From Treponema sp. (lineage in GTDB: Bacteria > Spirochaetota > Spirochaetia > Treponematales > Treponemataceae): 59,179 bases of DNA. Of this stretch, positions 8,545-16,202 are shown piece after piece. Positions within the stretch are counted from its first letter, which is position 1. Each line of letters opens with the position of its first letter. The stretch is taken from positions 1 to 59,179 of the forward strand of contig JAFZWX010000003.1 of the NCBI GenBank assembly GCA_017617145.1, given 5' to 3'. Position numbers and translations under genes: made by a program. Below the pieces are notes generated by a model that saw nothing but the letters and a program-made list of their open reading frames with translations, made no database searches and had not been told where the DNA came from.

Positions 8545-8810
8545 GAAAATATGCATGGAGCTTTATGTATGAATTAAAAAAATCGCGGAAGGCGCCTTAT
8601 TAAATTTATTTGAAAACAAAGCTGCGGAGCTAAGGGACGGCTGCAAACTACTTCGAAGCTTGACGAGCGAAGCGAGTAAAATCTTTCCTTGCAAGCTTCG
8701 CCGTAGTTTGCAGATGTACCTTAGCGGGAGCGGCTTTGTTTTCTACATGTTTGCATTTCGCCTGGGAGCGATTTTTTCCAAATGCAGGCATATTCTTCGT
8801 GCATATTTTC
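8545..8810 (+). repeat. Long structured palindrome, family C copy 1
   Basis: The core is 8577-8777: an outer stem AAAAAATCGC/GCGATTTTTT, an internal loop GGAA facing TGGGA, stem GGCG/CGCC, a long arm GAAAACAAAGC...GCTTTGTTTTC, stem GCTAAGG/CCTTAGC, stem CTGCAAACTAC/GTAGTTTGCAG, and a conserved apical part of some 50 nt. Flanking bases extend the pairing with GAAAATATGCA (8545-8555) and TGCATATTTTC (8800-8810). It is about 80 percent identical by eye to 27031-27232, with paired changes in several stems. Confidence 0.85.
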
Positions 8811-8915
8811 TATTTATAGTCATTTTTCTCTAAAGTACTTTAATTATTTCTCCGTTTATATAAGAAGAGTACCATACTTGTATTTTGGTGGAATAAAGGG
8901 GTAAAATAAAAAGGT

Positions 8916-11900
8916 ATGCCGGGCTTAAGTCAACTTAAACAATTCAGCAAAGATATCCAGTCTCTTGGAGATGAAATAACTCTCCGTGCATTACGTGGCG
9001 AAAAGCCTGTTGTCGTGCCTATTCCAAAAGGAATAACTGTCGAAGACGATTCTGAAGATTTTGTACTTGGTATGCCCGATAACCCTAAGGCTGTTGATAA
9101 TTCAACTGTTGACGAAGACCTTTCAGAAATTACCGGTATTGCCTCTGGTGGTTCAGGTAAAAAATCAGATAGTGATTCTGCTCCTTCGTTTGAAGCACCA
9201 GATATGTCATCGCTTCTTGCTCCTGTTGATTTAGGAGGTGATTCTGCAGATGACGGAATGCCGGATTTGTCTGCTTTTGCTGATGAACCTGTTGTTGAAG
9301 AAGAACCGGAAGAAATTGAAGAAGAACCAGAAGAAATTTCAGTTGCAGATATGGGACTTGATGCACTTCTTGCAGGTGCTGGTTTCGATGGAAGCGAAGG
9401 AACCGAAGAAGAACAAACCGAAGAGCAGGAAGAATCTGAACCAGAAGTTGATGAACTTCCTGTAGATTCAGGCGATAGTGAACTTGAAGAACCTCTCCCT
9501 TTTGAAAATACAACTCCTGATCCTTTTGCTATTCCAGATATTCCTGATACACCGGCATTCCCGGAAGAGCCTGTAGCTGCTGAAGAGCCTGTTCCTGAGG
9601 CTGCTCTTGATGATACAGGTTTTGCAGAAGATTTCTCTCCTGTAGAAGATATTTCACCAATAGAAGATACTGGAACTGTTGAACCTGCTTCAGAAGCACC
9701 AATAGAAGATCTGGATGAACTTGGTGATTTAGATGAGTTAGATGAGCTTGAAGATTTAGGTGATACAGGAACTAATGATTTTGCTGAACCAGAAACTTCA
9801 GATATAGCAGAACCAGCAGATATAACTGAACCTGAACCTTTAGCAGAAGATATTTCTGATTTAAATATAGAAACTCCGGATTTTGGAACAGAATCAGAAT
9901 CTTTCGATACAGCAGAAACTCCAGATTTTAGTGCAGAAGCTGCTGGCCTTGATGATATTCCCGATTTTGATACAGCTGACACAGGAACAGAAGATATAAC
10001 TGCTCCAGCAGAAGATTCAGGCAGTGAAGACTTCGGTAATGAAGACTTTGGTGATGAAAATTTTGGTAACGAAGACTTTGGTAATGAAGATTTTGGCAAC
10101 GAAGACTTTGAAACCGAAGATAATGTAACAAATGAAGCTGCTGCATCAGAAGATTTTGGCACAGAGGGAATGGATGATGTAAACGAACCATCTGTTTCTG
10201 ATTTATTTAGTGCAGGCGATGTAGAGCTTCCTGATATGAATACTGCTCTTGAAGATATTCCTGATGACGAAGGAGTTGATGCAGAAGAGGGTGGTATAGA
10301 CAACTTTGAAAATGATGCTGATTCGGAAGGTGGAGAAGAAAGCAGCGAACCTTTAGAAACCTTTGATACAACCGGTATGGACGATATGGATTTTGGAATT
10401 CAGGATACCGACGCCCAGCTTAGTGTAGATACCGGTTCTGATGATTTTGAACTCGATAACGGAAACATCAGTATGGAAGGTTCTGACTTTGAAATTCCAG
10501 GCTTCTCTGATGTTCAATCTGCACCGGCTGTTCCAAAAGCATCTAAAAAAACAAAGGGTCTTGATGAACCGGACTTTACAGGTGCAATTCCAGGAGCCGA
10601 ACTTCCTCCAAATACTTTAAGCGATGAACAATACAAGCAGTTCCTTAAGAATTTAAATGAATATCCTCTGAATGTTCGCCTTGCCTTTGAAGATCTCATT
10701 GTTCAGGATGAATTTACAGATGATGCAGAATTCGAAATTATAGAAAAAATCCTCAAGAAAGCTCCTGCACGTCAGGTTGCTTCAACTCTTGAGAAAATGC
10801 TTGATACCTCAATTCCAGTTCCTCGTGATTTTGAACACAGAACTGCAGAAGAATATGAGGCCTACAAAAAATCACTTTCTTACCAATTAAAAAATAAAGT
10901 TCTTCCAGGTATTCTTATGACGGCACTTATTCTGCTTGTTTCCTGGGGACTGTTTAACTTTGGAAAAAATTGTATTTATATTCCGGCAAAAGCATCTAAA
11001 CTTTATAAACAAGGTTACGCTCTTCTTCAGGCTGATGAATATGTTCAGTCTCAGATTAAGTTTGATGAAGCAGCAACGTATCAACTTAAGAAAAAATGGT
11101 TCTTTAATTTTGCGCGTGGTTATCGTGAGCATAAACAGTATCAGCGTGCAGCAGATATATATAGAAAACTTCTGGTTTATTTTAATCATGATAAAACTGC
11201 TGGTCTTGAATACGCCGAAATGGAGCTTTACGACCTTGCAAATTATGAACGTGCCGAAGAAATTACCCGACGCGAGGTACTGGATTATCATGTAAACGAT
11301 GCAGACGGAATTCTTATGCTTGGTGATGTATTCCTTGAGTGGGGTACAGAAAAAGATTCTGCTAAGCTTGATCTTGCAAAAGAACAGTACATGACGCTTA
11401 TTCAACTATATAAGGCTAATGATTTATATAATTCAAGACTCATGCGTTACTATATAAGAAGTGACAACTTCCAGCAGGTTTTGAACTATAGAAAGATGTT
11501 TGAAGAAAACAAAAAATCAAAGCTTGCAGCAGAAGACTGGACAGAACTTGGCGGATATCTGCTTGGTAAACTTTATGGTCCAATTGCTCCGTCAGAAGAA
11601 TCTCTTCGCTATCAGATTGAAGGCTTGTTAAGACTCCTTATCAAAGCAAAAGAACTTGATGATACTAATCCGATTGCCTGGTATAATCTTGGAAATTATT
11701 ATGTTCAGACAAACGACACTATAAACAATATTGATTATTCTCTTAAAAAGGCTCTGGAATGTTTTAATAAAGCTCCACAACTTAAAAAACGCGATATTTA
11801 TAAATACATCGATTCTTATAGATTACTTGGAGAAAACTATCTTCTTACTAATGAGTATCTTCAGGCACAGGAGCAGTTTACTCAGGGAATTACTCTCTAT

Positions 11901-12593
11901 ACAACAGAAAAAGAAAATGCCGGTTTTGAAGGTAATGAACAGATAGGACTTTTATATTCTGATCTTGGAAACATTAATTATACAATAGCCGGTGATTACG
12001 ATACCGCTGCAAAGAATTACAAAAATGCGGTTGCTCTCGGTTATGATAATTCAAAGATTCGTTACAGACTTGGATACATAAGTTACAAGGCAAAAAATTA
12101 TCTTGAAGCTTTAGGTTCGTTTATGAAAGCAGGCGAGGGAATAAAAAAGGAACGAAATCTTCTTCTTGCAATGGCAAATACCTTGAGTCTTCGAAATGAT
12201 GATTATGCAGCCGAAGGTTATTATGAACAGTTAATTTCTGATCTTGATAATGAGATTGTTGATAAGGGAGGAACTGTATTCCCACAGACAGATGCAGCAG
12301 GTTATGATATAGTAACTACATATCTTTATGCGGCAAACAACTACGGTGTAACTCTTTACAGACTTGCAAAAAGAACCGGCGATAGTCAGAAAAATGCTCA
12401 GGCAATTGTACAGTTCCAGCAATCTCTGCGGGCATGGGATTCTCTTACCCGAGATCAGAAGACTCTCGTTCGTCTTGACGGAAGCAATCTTGCACAGGAA
12501 AACATTAAATATATAACACATCCTGTTACAGAGTTTGAACCAGCAATTTATCTTGATATACCAAAGAATCTTACAGAAAATGAAGGACTCTAA
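8916..12593 (+). CDS. Large acidic TPR membrane protein, candidate periplasmic flagellar collar protein FlcA
   Basis: This protein of 1225 residues has three parts. Residues 1 to about 560 are extremely acidic, Pro/Ser/Glu/Asp-rich and apparently disordered, with a tandem GNEDF-type repeat near 370-398. A small helical domain follows (residues about 570-650), then one membrane helix at about 664-684 (ILMTALILLVSWGLFNFG). The C-terminal 540 residues are TPR repeats, for example around 'QYQRAADIYRKLLVYF' and 'DYDTAAKNYKNAVALGYDNSKIRYRLGYISYKAKNYLEALGSFMKA'. By topology the TPRs are periplasmic. This plan recalls the spirochaete collar protein FlcA (Borrelia BB0326); the assignment comes from memory of architecture. 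The next gene overlaps its end by 14 bp. Confidence 0.6.
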   Translation: MPGLSQLKQFSKDIQSLGDEITLRALRGEKPVVVPIPKGITVEDDSEDFVLGMPDNPKAVDNSTVDEDLSEITGIASGGSGKKSDSDSAPSFEAPDMSSLLAPVDLGGDSADDGMPDLSAFADEPVVEEEPEEIEEEPEEISVADMGLDALLAGAGFDGSEGTEEEQTEEQEESEPEVDELPVDSGDSELEEPLPFENTTPDPFAIPDIPDTPAFPEEPVAAEEPVPEAALDDTGFAEDFSPVEDISPIEDTGTVEPASEAPIEDLDELGDLDELDELEDLGDTGTNDFAEPETSDIAEPADITEPEPLAEDISDLNIETPDFGTESESFDTAETPDFSAEAAGLDDIPDFDTADTGTEDITAPAEDSGSEDFGNEDFGDENFGNEDFGNEDFGNEDFETEDNVTNEAAASEDFGTEGMDDVNEPSVSDLFSAGDVELPDMNTALEDIPDDEGVDAEEGGIDNFENDADSEGGEESSEPLETFDTTGMDDMDFGIQDTDAQLSVDTGSDDFELDNGNISMEGSDFEIPGFSDVQSAPAVPKASKKTKGLDEPDFTGAIPGAELPPNTLSDEQYKQFLKNLNEYPLNVRLAFEDLIVQDEFTDDAEFEIIEKILKKAPARQVASTLEKMLDTSIPVPRDFEHRTAEEYEAYKKSLSYQLKNKVLPGILMTALILLVSWGLFNFGKNCIYIPAKASKLYKQGYALLQADEYVQSQIKFDEAATYQLKKKWFFNFARGYREHKQYQRAADIYRKLLVYFNHDKTAGLEYAEMELYDLANYERAEEITRREVLDYHVNDADGILMLGDVFLEWGTEKDSAKLDLAKEQYMTLIQLYKANDLYNSRLMRYYIRSDNFQQVLNYRKMFEENKKSKLAAEDWTELGGYLLGKLYGPIAPSEESLRYQIEGLLRLLIKAKELDDTNPIAWYNLGNYYVQTNDTINNIDYSLKKALECFNKAPQLKKRDIYKYIDSYRLLGENYLLTNEYLQAQEQFTQGITLYTTEKENAGFEGNEQIGLLYSDLGNINYTIAGDYDTAAKNYKNAVALGYDNSKIRYRLGYISYKAKNYLEALGSFMKAGEGIKKERNLLLAMANTLSLRNDDYAAEGYYEQLISDLDNEIVDKGGTVFPQTDAAGYDIVTTYLYAANNYGVTLYRLAKRTGDSQKNAQAIVQFQQSLRAWDSLTRDQKTLVRLDGSNLAQENIKYITHPVTEFEPAIYLDIPKNLTENEGL
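10021..10111 (+). repeat. In-frame 15-bp tandem repeats (GNEDF-type)
   Basis: About six imperfect 15-bp units encode G-[SND]-E-[DN]-F pentapeptides inside the acidic region of the FlcA-like protein. Third-position differences between units show the array is not freshly expanded. Copy number could vary by slippage without breaking the frame. Confidence 0.8.
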
Positions 12594-13191
12594 GACACTC
12601 CTGAAGGAACTCTTCAGAAAATCAATACATCTCTGCTGCTCGTTTGTTCCATGGTTCTTTGCAGCTTATTACTGGTATACGGTTTATGGTCTTCTTATAA
12701 TTGTTTCACTATATTATTTTTGTGAACTTGCACGACTTGAAGGTCATCCTGTTCCGTTAGTTTCTCTTATTACAGAAACAGCGTCTCGTCAGCGTGATGA
12801 GTGTAAATTTGTACTTGGACCGGTTACCCTTGTTTTAGGAATTGTTTTTGCAGCACTGGTTCTTCCTCTTCCTTGTGCAAAAATCGGAATATTTGCGCTT
12901 GCTTTTGGAGACGGTCTTGCAAGTCTTGCAGGAAAAATGTTTGGCAGAGTAAAAATCCCTCATACCGGCGGCAAAACCTTAGAGGGAAGCCTTACATGTT
13001 TTACAGCAGTCCTTTTATCAACATTAATAGTTTCAAAAAATCCAATTGTGAGTCTGCTTGTTGCTTTAGTTGCAATGTTAATAGAAGTTTTTCCTCTTGG
13101 TGACTGGGACAATATGATTATTCCAGCTGCAACAGGAGGATTATACTGGATACTTACAAACCCGCTTGGAATGAGTGTAGTTTCTGCTTAA
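12580..13191 (+). CDS. Polyprenol/diacylglycerol kinase-like integral membrane protein
   Basis: This 203-residue polytopic membrane protein resembles the CTP-dependent dolichol/phytol/diacylglycerol kinase family. Supporting motifs are 'RKSIHL' near the N-terminus, 'FALAFGDGLASLAGKMFGRVKIP', 'GKTLEGSLTCF' and 'LIEVFPLGDWDNMIIPAATG', which match the family's GD.LAS..G...G and KT.EG signatures. It should phosphorylate a lipid alcohol or recycle a lipid carrier. The start at 12580 overlaps the previous gene by 14 bp, suggesting coupling; a start 45 bases earlier is possible but lies deep in that gene. Its stop codon shares TTAA with the convergent gene. Confidence 0.75.
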   Translation: MKDSKTLLKELFRKSIHLCCSFVPWFFAAYYWYTVYGLLIIVSLYYFCELARLEGHPVPLVSLITETASRQRDECKFVLGPVTLVLGIVFAALVLPLPCAKIGIFALAFGDGLASLAGKMFGRVKIPHTGGKTLEGSLTCFTAVLLSTLIVSKNPIVSLLVALVAMLIEVFPLGDWDNMIIPAATGGLYWILTNPLGMSVVSA

Positions 13192-14009
13192 TCATTCCAC
13201 AAATACTGCTTGTGTAATTCCTTCAGGTAAAAAATATCTCCAAAAAGAAGCAGAACAAACGAAGAAATCAGACGTAACAGGTTTGTTGAATTAAAAAGAA
13301 CAAAAGTACCCGAAATAATTAATCCTAGTCCAAGTGTAGTTAATTGTGTATAAAACCGCTGCTTATTTTGAAAAAATAGTGCTACCAATGTGGCAAGTAT
13401 AACAAGAATGCTTGCTATCCTGATGACATTCCTGTAACTGTAATCGACTTCAAAATTCATACAGATATTTGCCGTATTTAACGGAATGATTTGTGCAAAA
13501 ATAATGCAGCCTACAAGAAGAAGAAAAATGTTCTTTTCAAGATCTTGTCGCTGTTCAACATCTCCCATTACAACTGCAAAAAGAAGCGAAAGCGGCATAA
13601 GAAGTTTTGAAAAAAGAATACAGTTTCCACAAAATTCAAGAAAATTTGAATAAGTACTTACCATGTTAAAAAGTGGCAGCCAGATTCTAAGTGAATTTGC
13701 AATAAGTGCAATTAAAAATAAAAAGAAATATGATATATCGGTAGCCTGTGTTTTTTCAAAAACACGAAACAACATAAAACTGGTAACACAGACATAAATA
13801 ATTTGAAAATATAAGGATACAATTACAATTATAGGATTATATCTGGTAAGGAAGTTAGTTTTTGTAGAGACAGTAATGTTTCTGGAAAAATCAAGATTAA
13901 AAGATTTATTGTAAAGAGTAAAAAGAAAAATAAAGATGTTTGCTGCTAAAAATACAAGCGAAAAAATAAAAAGAGAAAGATTTAATCTGTTGCGAGTTTT
14001 TATAGTCAT
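13188..14009 (-). CDS. Polytopic membrane protein, unknown function
   Basis: This 273-residue protein has about seven or eight predicted membrane helices and short loops rich in Asn, Lys and Arg. The overall layout resembles 7TM membrane-sensor modules, but no signalling domain is attached and I cannot name the family. The start at 14009 fits a leaderless mRNA: TAATAT at 14016-14021 (complement) lies 6 nt upstream and there is no Shine-Dalgarno. It is convergent with, and overlaps by 4 bp, the polyprenol-kinase-like gene. Confidence 0.65.
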   Translation of the reverse strand: MTIKTRNRLNLSLFIFSLVFLAANIFIFLFTLYNKSFNLDFSRNITVSTKTNFLTRYNPIIVIVSLYFQIIYVCVTSFMLFRVFEKTQATDISYFFLFLIALIANSLRIWLPLFNMVSTYSNFLEFCGNCILFSKLLMPLSLLFAVVMGDVEQRQDLEKNIFLLLVGCIIFAQIIPLNTANICMNFEVDYSYRNVIRIASILVILATLVALFFQNKQRFYTQLTTLGLGLIISGTFVLFNSTNLLRLISSFVLLLFGDIFYLKELHKQYLWND

Positions 14010-14114
14010 AATAAAATATTAATGGGTTAAGAAATAATAGTAAAGACTTATTAAAAAAAACCGACAATTTAAGTGAACAACCATTTTACTTGAAGTTTTG
14101 GGAGGATTCGGAAA

Positions 14115-14822
14115 ATGAAAAAATTAATTATTTGTGCAATGGCAGTTTTGTTTTGTTGTGCTGCTTTAAGTGCCGGTGATGTTGCAACTTTTGTTGATAA
14201 AGGTTTTTCAGAAGACGGCAAATATTATGTTTTTGGTCAGTATGGACGCACAGATAAAAAATATCAGGGCTGGGCTGAAATTTATCAGGTAGATATTGCA
14301 AAAAATGACTGGGTAGATGGTGGTGTGTTTAGAATAAAACCAACAGCAGTTACTGCCGATAAAGCCGGTATTGATGTTTACGAAGCTCTTGAAGGAAAAA
14401 ATTATTATTATCTTCGTGACCTTAAATGCAGTGTAGCAAATGCCGACCATGTGCTTTATATTCTTGATGATGTCTATAAAACAGGAACAGATGAAATTGT
14501 TTTTACAGACTTCAACAATTCAACTGTTGATAATCCAAATACATTCCATATTCAGCTTGTGCCTACAATTAATGGTAAAGGAAAGAATGTAAAATCTTCA
14601 TTCATCATTAATGTTGAAAAGAAGGACAGTGAAGGAAATACAATTTCGAAGACTCAGGTTGGAAGTCCGGATGTTGTAAGGTCTGGAATAAGCGGATATA
14701 AAATTGAACGTATAATGTGTGATCCTACACAGAAGAACTTTATATTTGTTGTAGAAAAAATTCAGGAAGATGATACCGGCATTTCTATAAGATATATGGT
14801 TGAAGCCGCAAAGATTGAATAG
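14115..14822 (+). CDS. Predicted secreted protein, DUF2259-like
   Basis: This 235-residue protein has a signal peptide (MKKLIICAMAVLFCCAALSA) and a mature domain starting 'GDVATFVDKGFSEDGKYYVFGQYGRTDKKYQGWAEIYQVDI'. That matches the pattern of DUF2259 secreted proteins ('GFSxDGxYFxFxQYG...aEiyvvd'). The function of the family is unknown. A strong GGGAGGA ribosome-binding site lies 9 nt before the ATG. The gene stands alone between a divergent membrane protein gene and a lipoprotein gene. A short palindromic repeat lies just after its stop codon. Confidence 0.75.
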   Translation: MKKLIICAMAVLFCCAALSAGDVATFVDKGFSEDGKYYVFGQYGRTDKKYQGWAEIYQVDIAKNDWVDGGVFRIKPTAVTADKAGIDVYEALEGKNYYYLRDLKCSVANADHVLYILDDVYKTGTDEIVFTDFNNSTVDNPNTFHIQLVPTINGKGKNVKSSFIINVEKKDSEGNTISKTQVGSPDVVRSGISGYKIERIMCDPTQKNFIFVVEKIQEDDTGISIRYMVEAAKIE

Positions 14823-14833
14823 AACCATTTCGC

Positions 14834-14858
14834 GGTCCCTGAGCTTGTCGAAGGGTTC
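14834..14858 (+). repeat. Short palindromic repeat GGTCCCTGAG...CGAAGGG, copy 1
   Basis: GGTCCCTGAG-CTTGT-CGAAGGG lies 11 bp after the stop codon of the DUF2259-like gene. Flanking GAACC (14822-14826) and GGTTC (14854-14858) extend the pairing, so it may act as a weak terminator. Related copies are at 19030-19052, 36129-36152 and 44695-44720. Confidence 0.75.
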
Positions 14859-14891
14859 GAAAGAAAAAAATCAATTTTTTTAAAGAATTTT

Positions 14892-14930
14892 CTGAAATTT
14901 TTGTAACAAGTCGAATTTTAATTCTATATT
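14892..14930 (+). promoter_or_regulatory. Promoter with shared 21-bp upstream element, copy 1
   Basis: The block at 14892-14912 reads CTG then AAATTTTTGTAACAAGTC. It includes a TTGTAA -35 (14901-14906), followed after 18 bp by TATATT (14925-14930). Near-identical blocks precede ssb (18980-19000, minus) and the secretion operon (28161-28181). Confidence 0.65.
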
Positions 14931-14971
14931 ATATATAGATATTTTCTTCTAAAATGTCTCCTTGTTAAAAG

Positions 14972-15009
14972 CTGGAACAGATCCTTGAGATTTGTTCCAG
15001 TTCTTTTTT
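14972..15009 (+). terminator. Hairpin with T-run in the 5' leader of the lipoprotein gene
   Basis: CTGGAACA (14972-14979) pairs with TGTTCCAG (14993-15000), followed by TTCTTTTTT. The hairpin lies between the promoter and the GAGG ribosome-binding site of the gene at 15021. It has the form of a transcription attenuator, although the stem is only 8 bp. Confidence 0.5.
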
Positions 15010-15020
15010 GAGGTGATAAA

Positions 15021-16172
15021 ATGAAAAATACAAAACTCAAAGAACTGCTTCTTGTGGTTGGCGAGGCATTCCTCATCGCAGGAATTACTGTCGCCGCGGT
15101 CATACCCGTTTCGTGTAAAATAACGGAGCAGGGTATTACAGTTGTGGGTGGAGATTATGTTCCTCCTGTTCTTAACACTTTTCATGTGGAAGATGAAAAT
15201 ACAATTACACTTACATTTTCCGAAAAGGTTGAAATAACAGATTATGTTGTTACACTTGCAACAGATGATTTGTTTGCTTCAGAAGAACATTCTTCAACTA
15301 TTGATTTGTCTCCAGCGCTTGAAAGACTATCCGGCGTTTATGGAAGTGTTCCCTGTAATGTGGTTTATAAAGAGGATGAACCTGTAATTCAATTTGTTCT
15401 TGAACAGCAGATGGAAATAGGGCAGAACTATCAGTTGTATGCACAGGCATGCGACCCTATTGGAAATACGCTTACTCTTGCAATTCCTTTTACAGGCTTC
15501 AATTCTCGTGTTCCAGAACTTATGATAACCGAAGTTCAGACAGAAAGTGTGAGTCAGAATAAAGCAGAAAAAACTTCTGGTATTTATCGTAATGAGTTTG
15601 TGGAATTACTTGTGTTAAAATCCGGAAATCTTGCGGGGCTTGAGCTGTGCAGCGGGTATGATGGGGAGGCAAAAAAATACAGTTTTCCTGCTATTGAAGT
15701 AACTGCTGGAGAAATCATCCTTGTTCATATGCGTAATCGTGGAAACGGCTGTATAAGCGAAGAAGATGATGATTTGACACTTGCAACTGCCTCTTATACC
15801 TCGCCGGAAATCAGGGATTTATGGACAGATATAGAAACTACAACATTAGGAAACAAAACGGATATTATCATAATTCGTAATCATTCAGATAACCGTCTGC
15901 TTGATGCACTGATGTTCCGTGAATCTTCTGTTGAAGCCTGGACCAAAACAATGGCAGATTATTCGCAGTTTTTGGATGAATCAGAAATCTATCTTTCTGG
16001 TGATATAGAAAATGCGTTTATAGCCGATGCCTTAACGACAACAAAAACCCTGCACCGAACAGACGCCTCCACCTACCGGCAACAGATTCTTGATGGAATA
16101 ATCTTAGATTACCCGATTTCCTCTTCCGCCGAAGTATGGTGTGTTTCAGATCCGTCTCCGGGGACACTTTAA
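15021..16172 (+). CDS. Lipoprotein with Ig-like and lamin-tail-like regions
   Basis: This protein of 383 residues has an N-terminal hydrophobic segment ending in a lipobox-like sequence (VIPVSC, Cys about 32), so it is probably lipidated. Residues about 48-150 ('PPVLNTFHVEDENTITLTFSEKVE...') look like an SbsA/Big-type Ig fold, in which 'ITLTFSE' is typical. Residues about 168-380 ('PELMITEVQTE...NEFVELLVLKSGNLAGLELCSGYDG...') resemble the lamin-tail domain found in surface lipoproteins. A GAGGTG ribosome-binding site precedes the ATG. The gene has a promoter related to those of ssb and the secretin operon, and a leader hairpin that may attenuate it. Confidence 0.7.
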   Translation: MKNTKLKELLLVVGEAFLIAGITVAAVIPVSCKITEQGITVVGGDYVPPVLNTFHVEDENTITLTFSEKVEITDYVVTLATDDLFASEEHSSTIDLSPALERLSGVYGSVPCNVVYKEDEPVIQFVLEQQMEIGQNYQLYAQACDPIGNTLTLAIPFTGFNSRVPELMITEVQTESVSQNKAEKTSGIYRNEFVELLVLKSGNLAGLELCSGYDGEAKKYSFPAIEVTAGEIILVHMRNRGNGCISEEDDDLTLATASYTSPEIRDLWTDIETTTLGNKTDIIIIRNHSDNRLLDALMFRESSVEAWTKTMADYSQFLDESEIYLSGDIENAFIADALTTTKTLHRTDASTYRQQILDGIILDYPISSSAEVWCVSDPSPGTL

Positions 16173-16190
16173 AAACACAATAAATTATGC

Positions 16191-16202
16191 TACATTACCC
16201 GT
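16191..16202 (+). promoter_or_regulatory. Extended -10 box of a leaderless gene
   Basis: TGC-TACATT, an extended -10 with the hexamer at 16191-16196, lies 6 nt before ATG 16203. No Shine-Dalgarno is present. Confidence 0.55.

Larger units (their letters stand above)
8198..8915. other. 718-bp divergent intergenic region
   Basis: No credible open reading frame is seen. The region is occupied by two palindromic elements, at 8278-8421 and 8545-8810. The remaining AT-rich spacer holds a small hairpin (CCTCC...GAGG near 8481-8493) and a TAAAAT -10 box at 8902-8907, 8 nt before the ATG of the next gene. Confidence 0.7.

Noticed and set aside
10021..10111. CRISPR-like array
   Set aside because: Units are 15 bp, contiguous and in frame within a coding region, with no spacers.
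8930..10303. 457-residue Ser-rich open frame on the minus strand
   Set aside because: It is the exact antisense of the acidic Asp/Glu-rich region of the FlcA-like gene; GAA/GAT-rich codons give Ser-rich antisense frames. It has no ribosome-binding site or family match.
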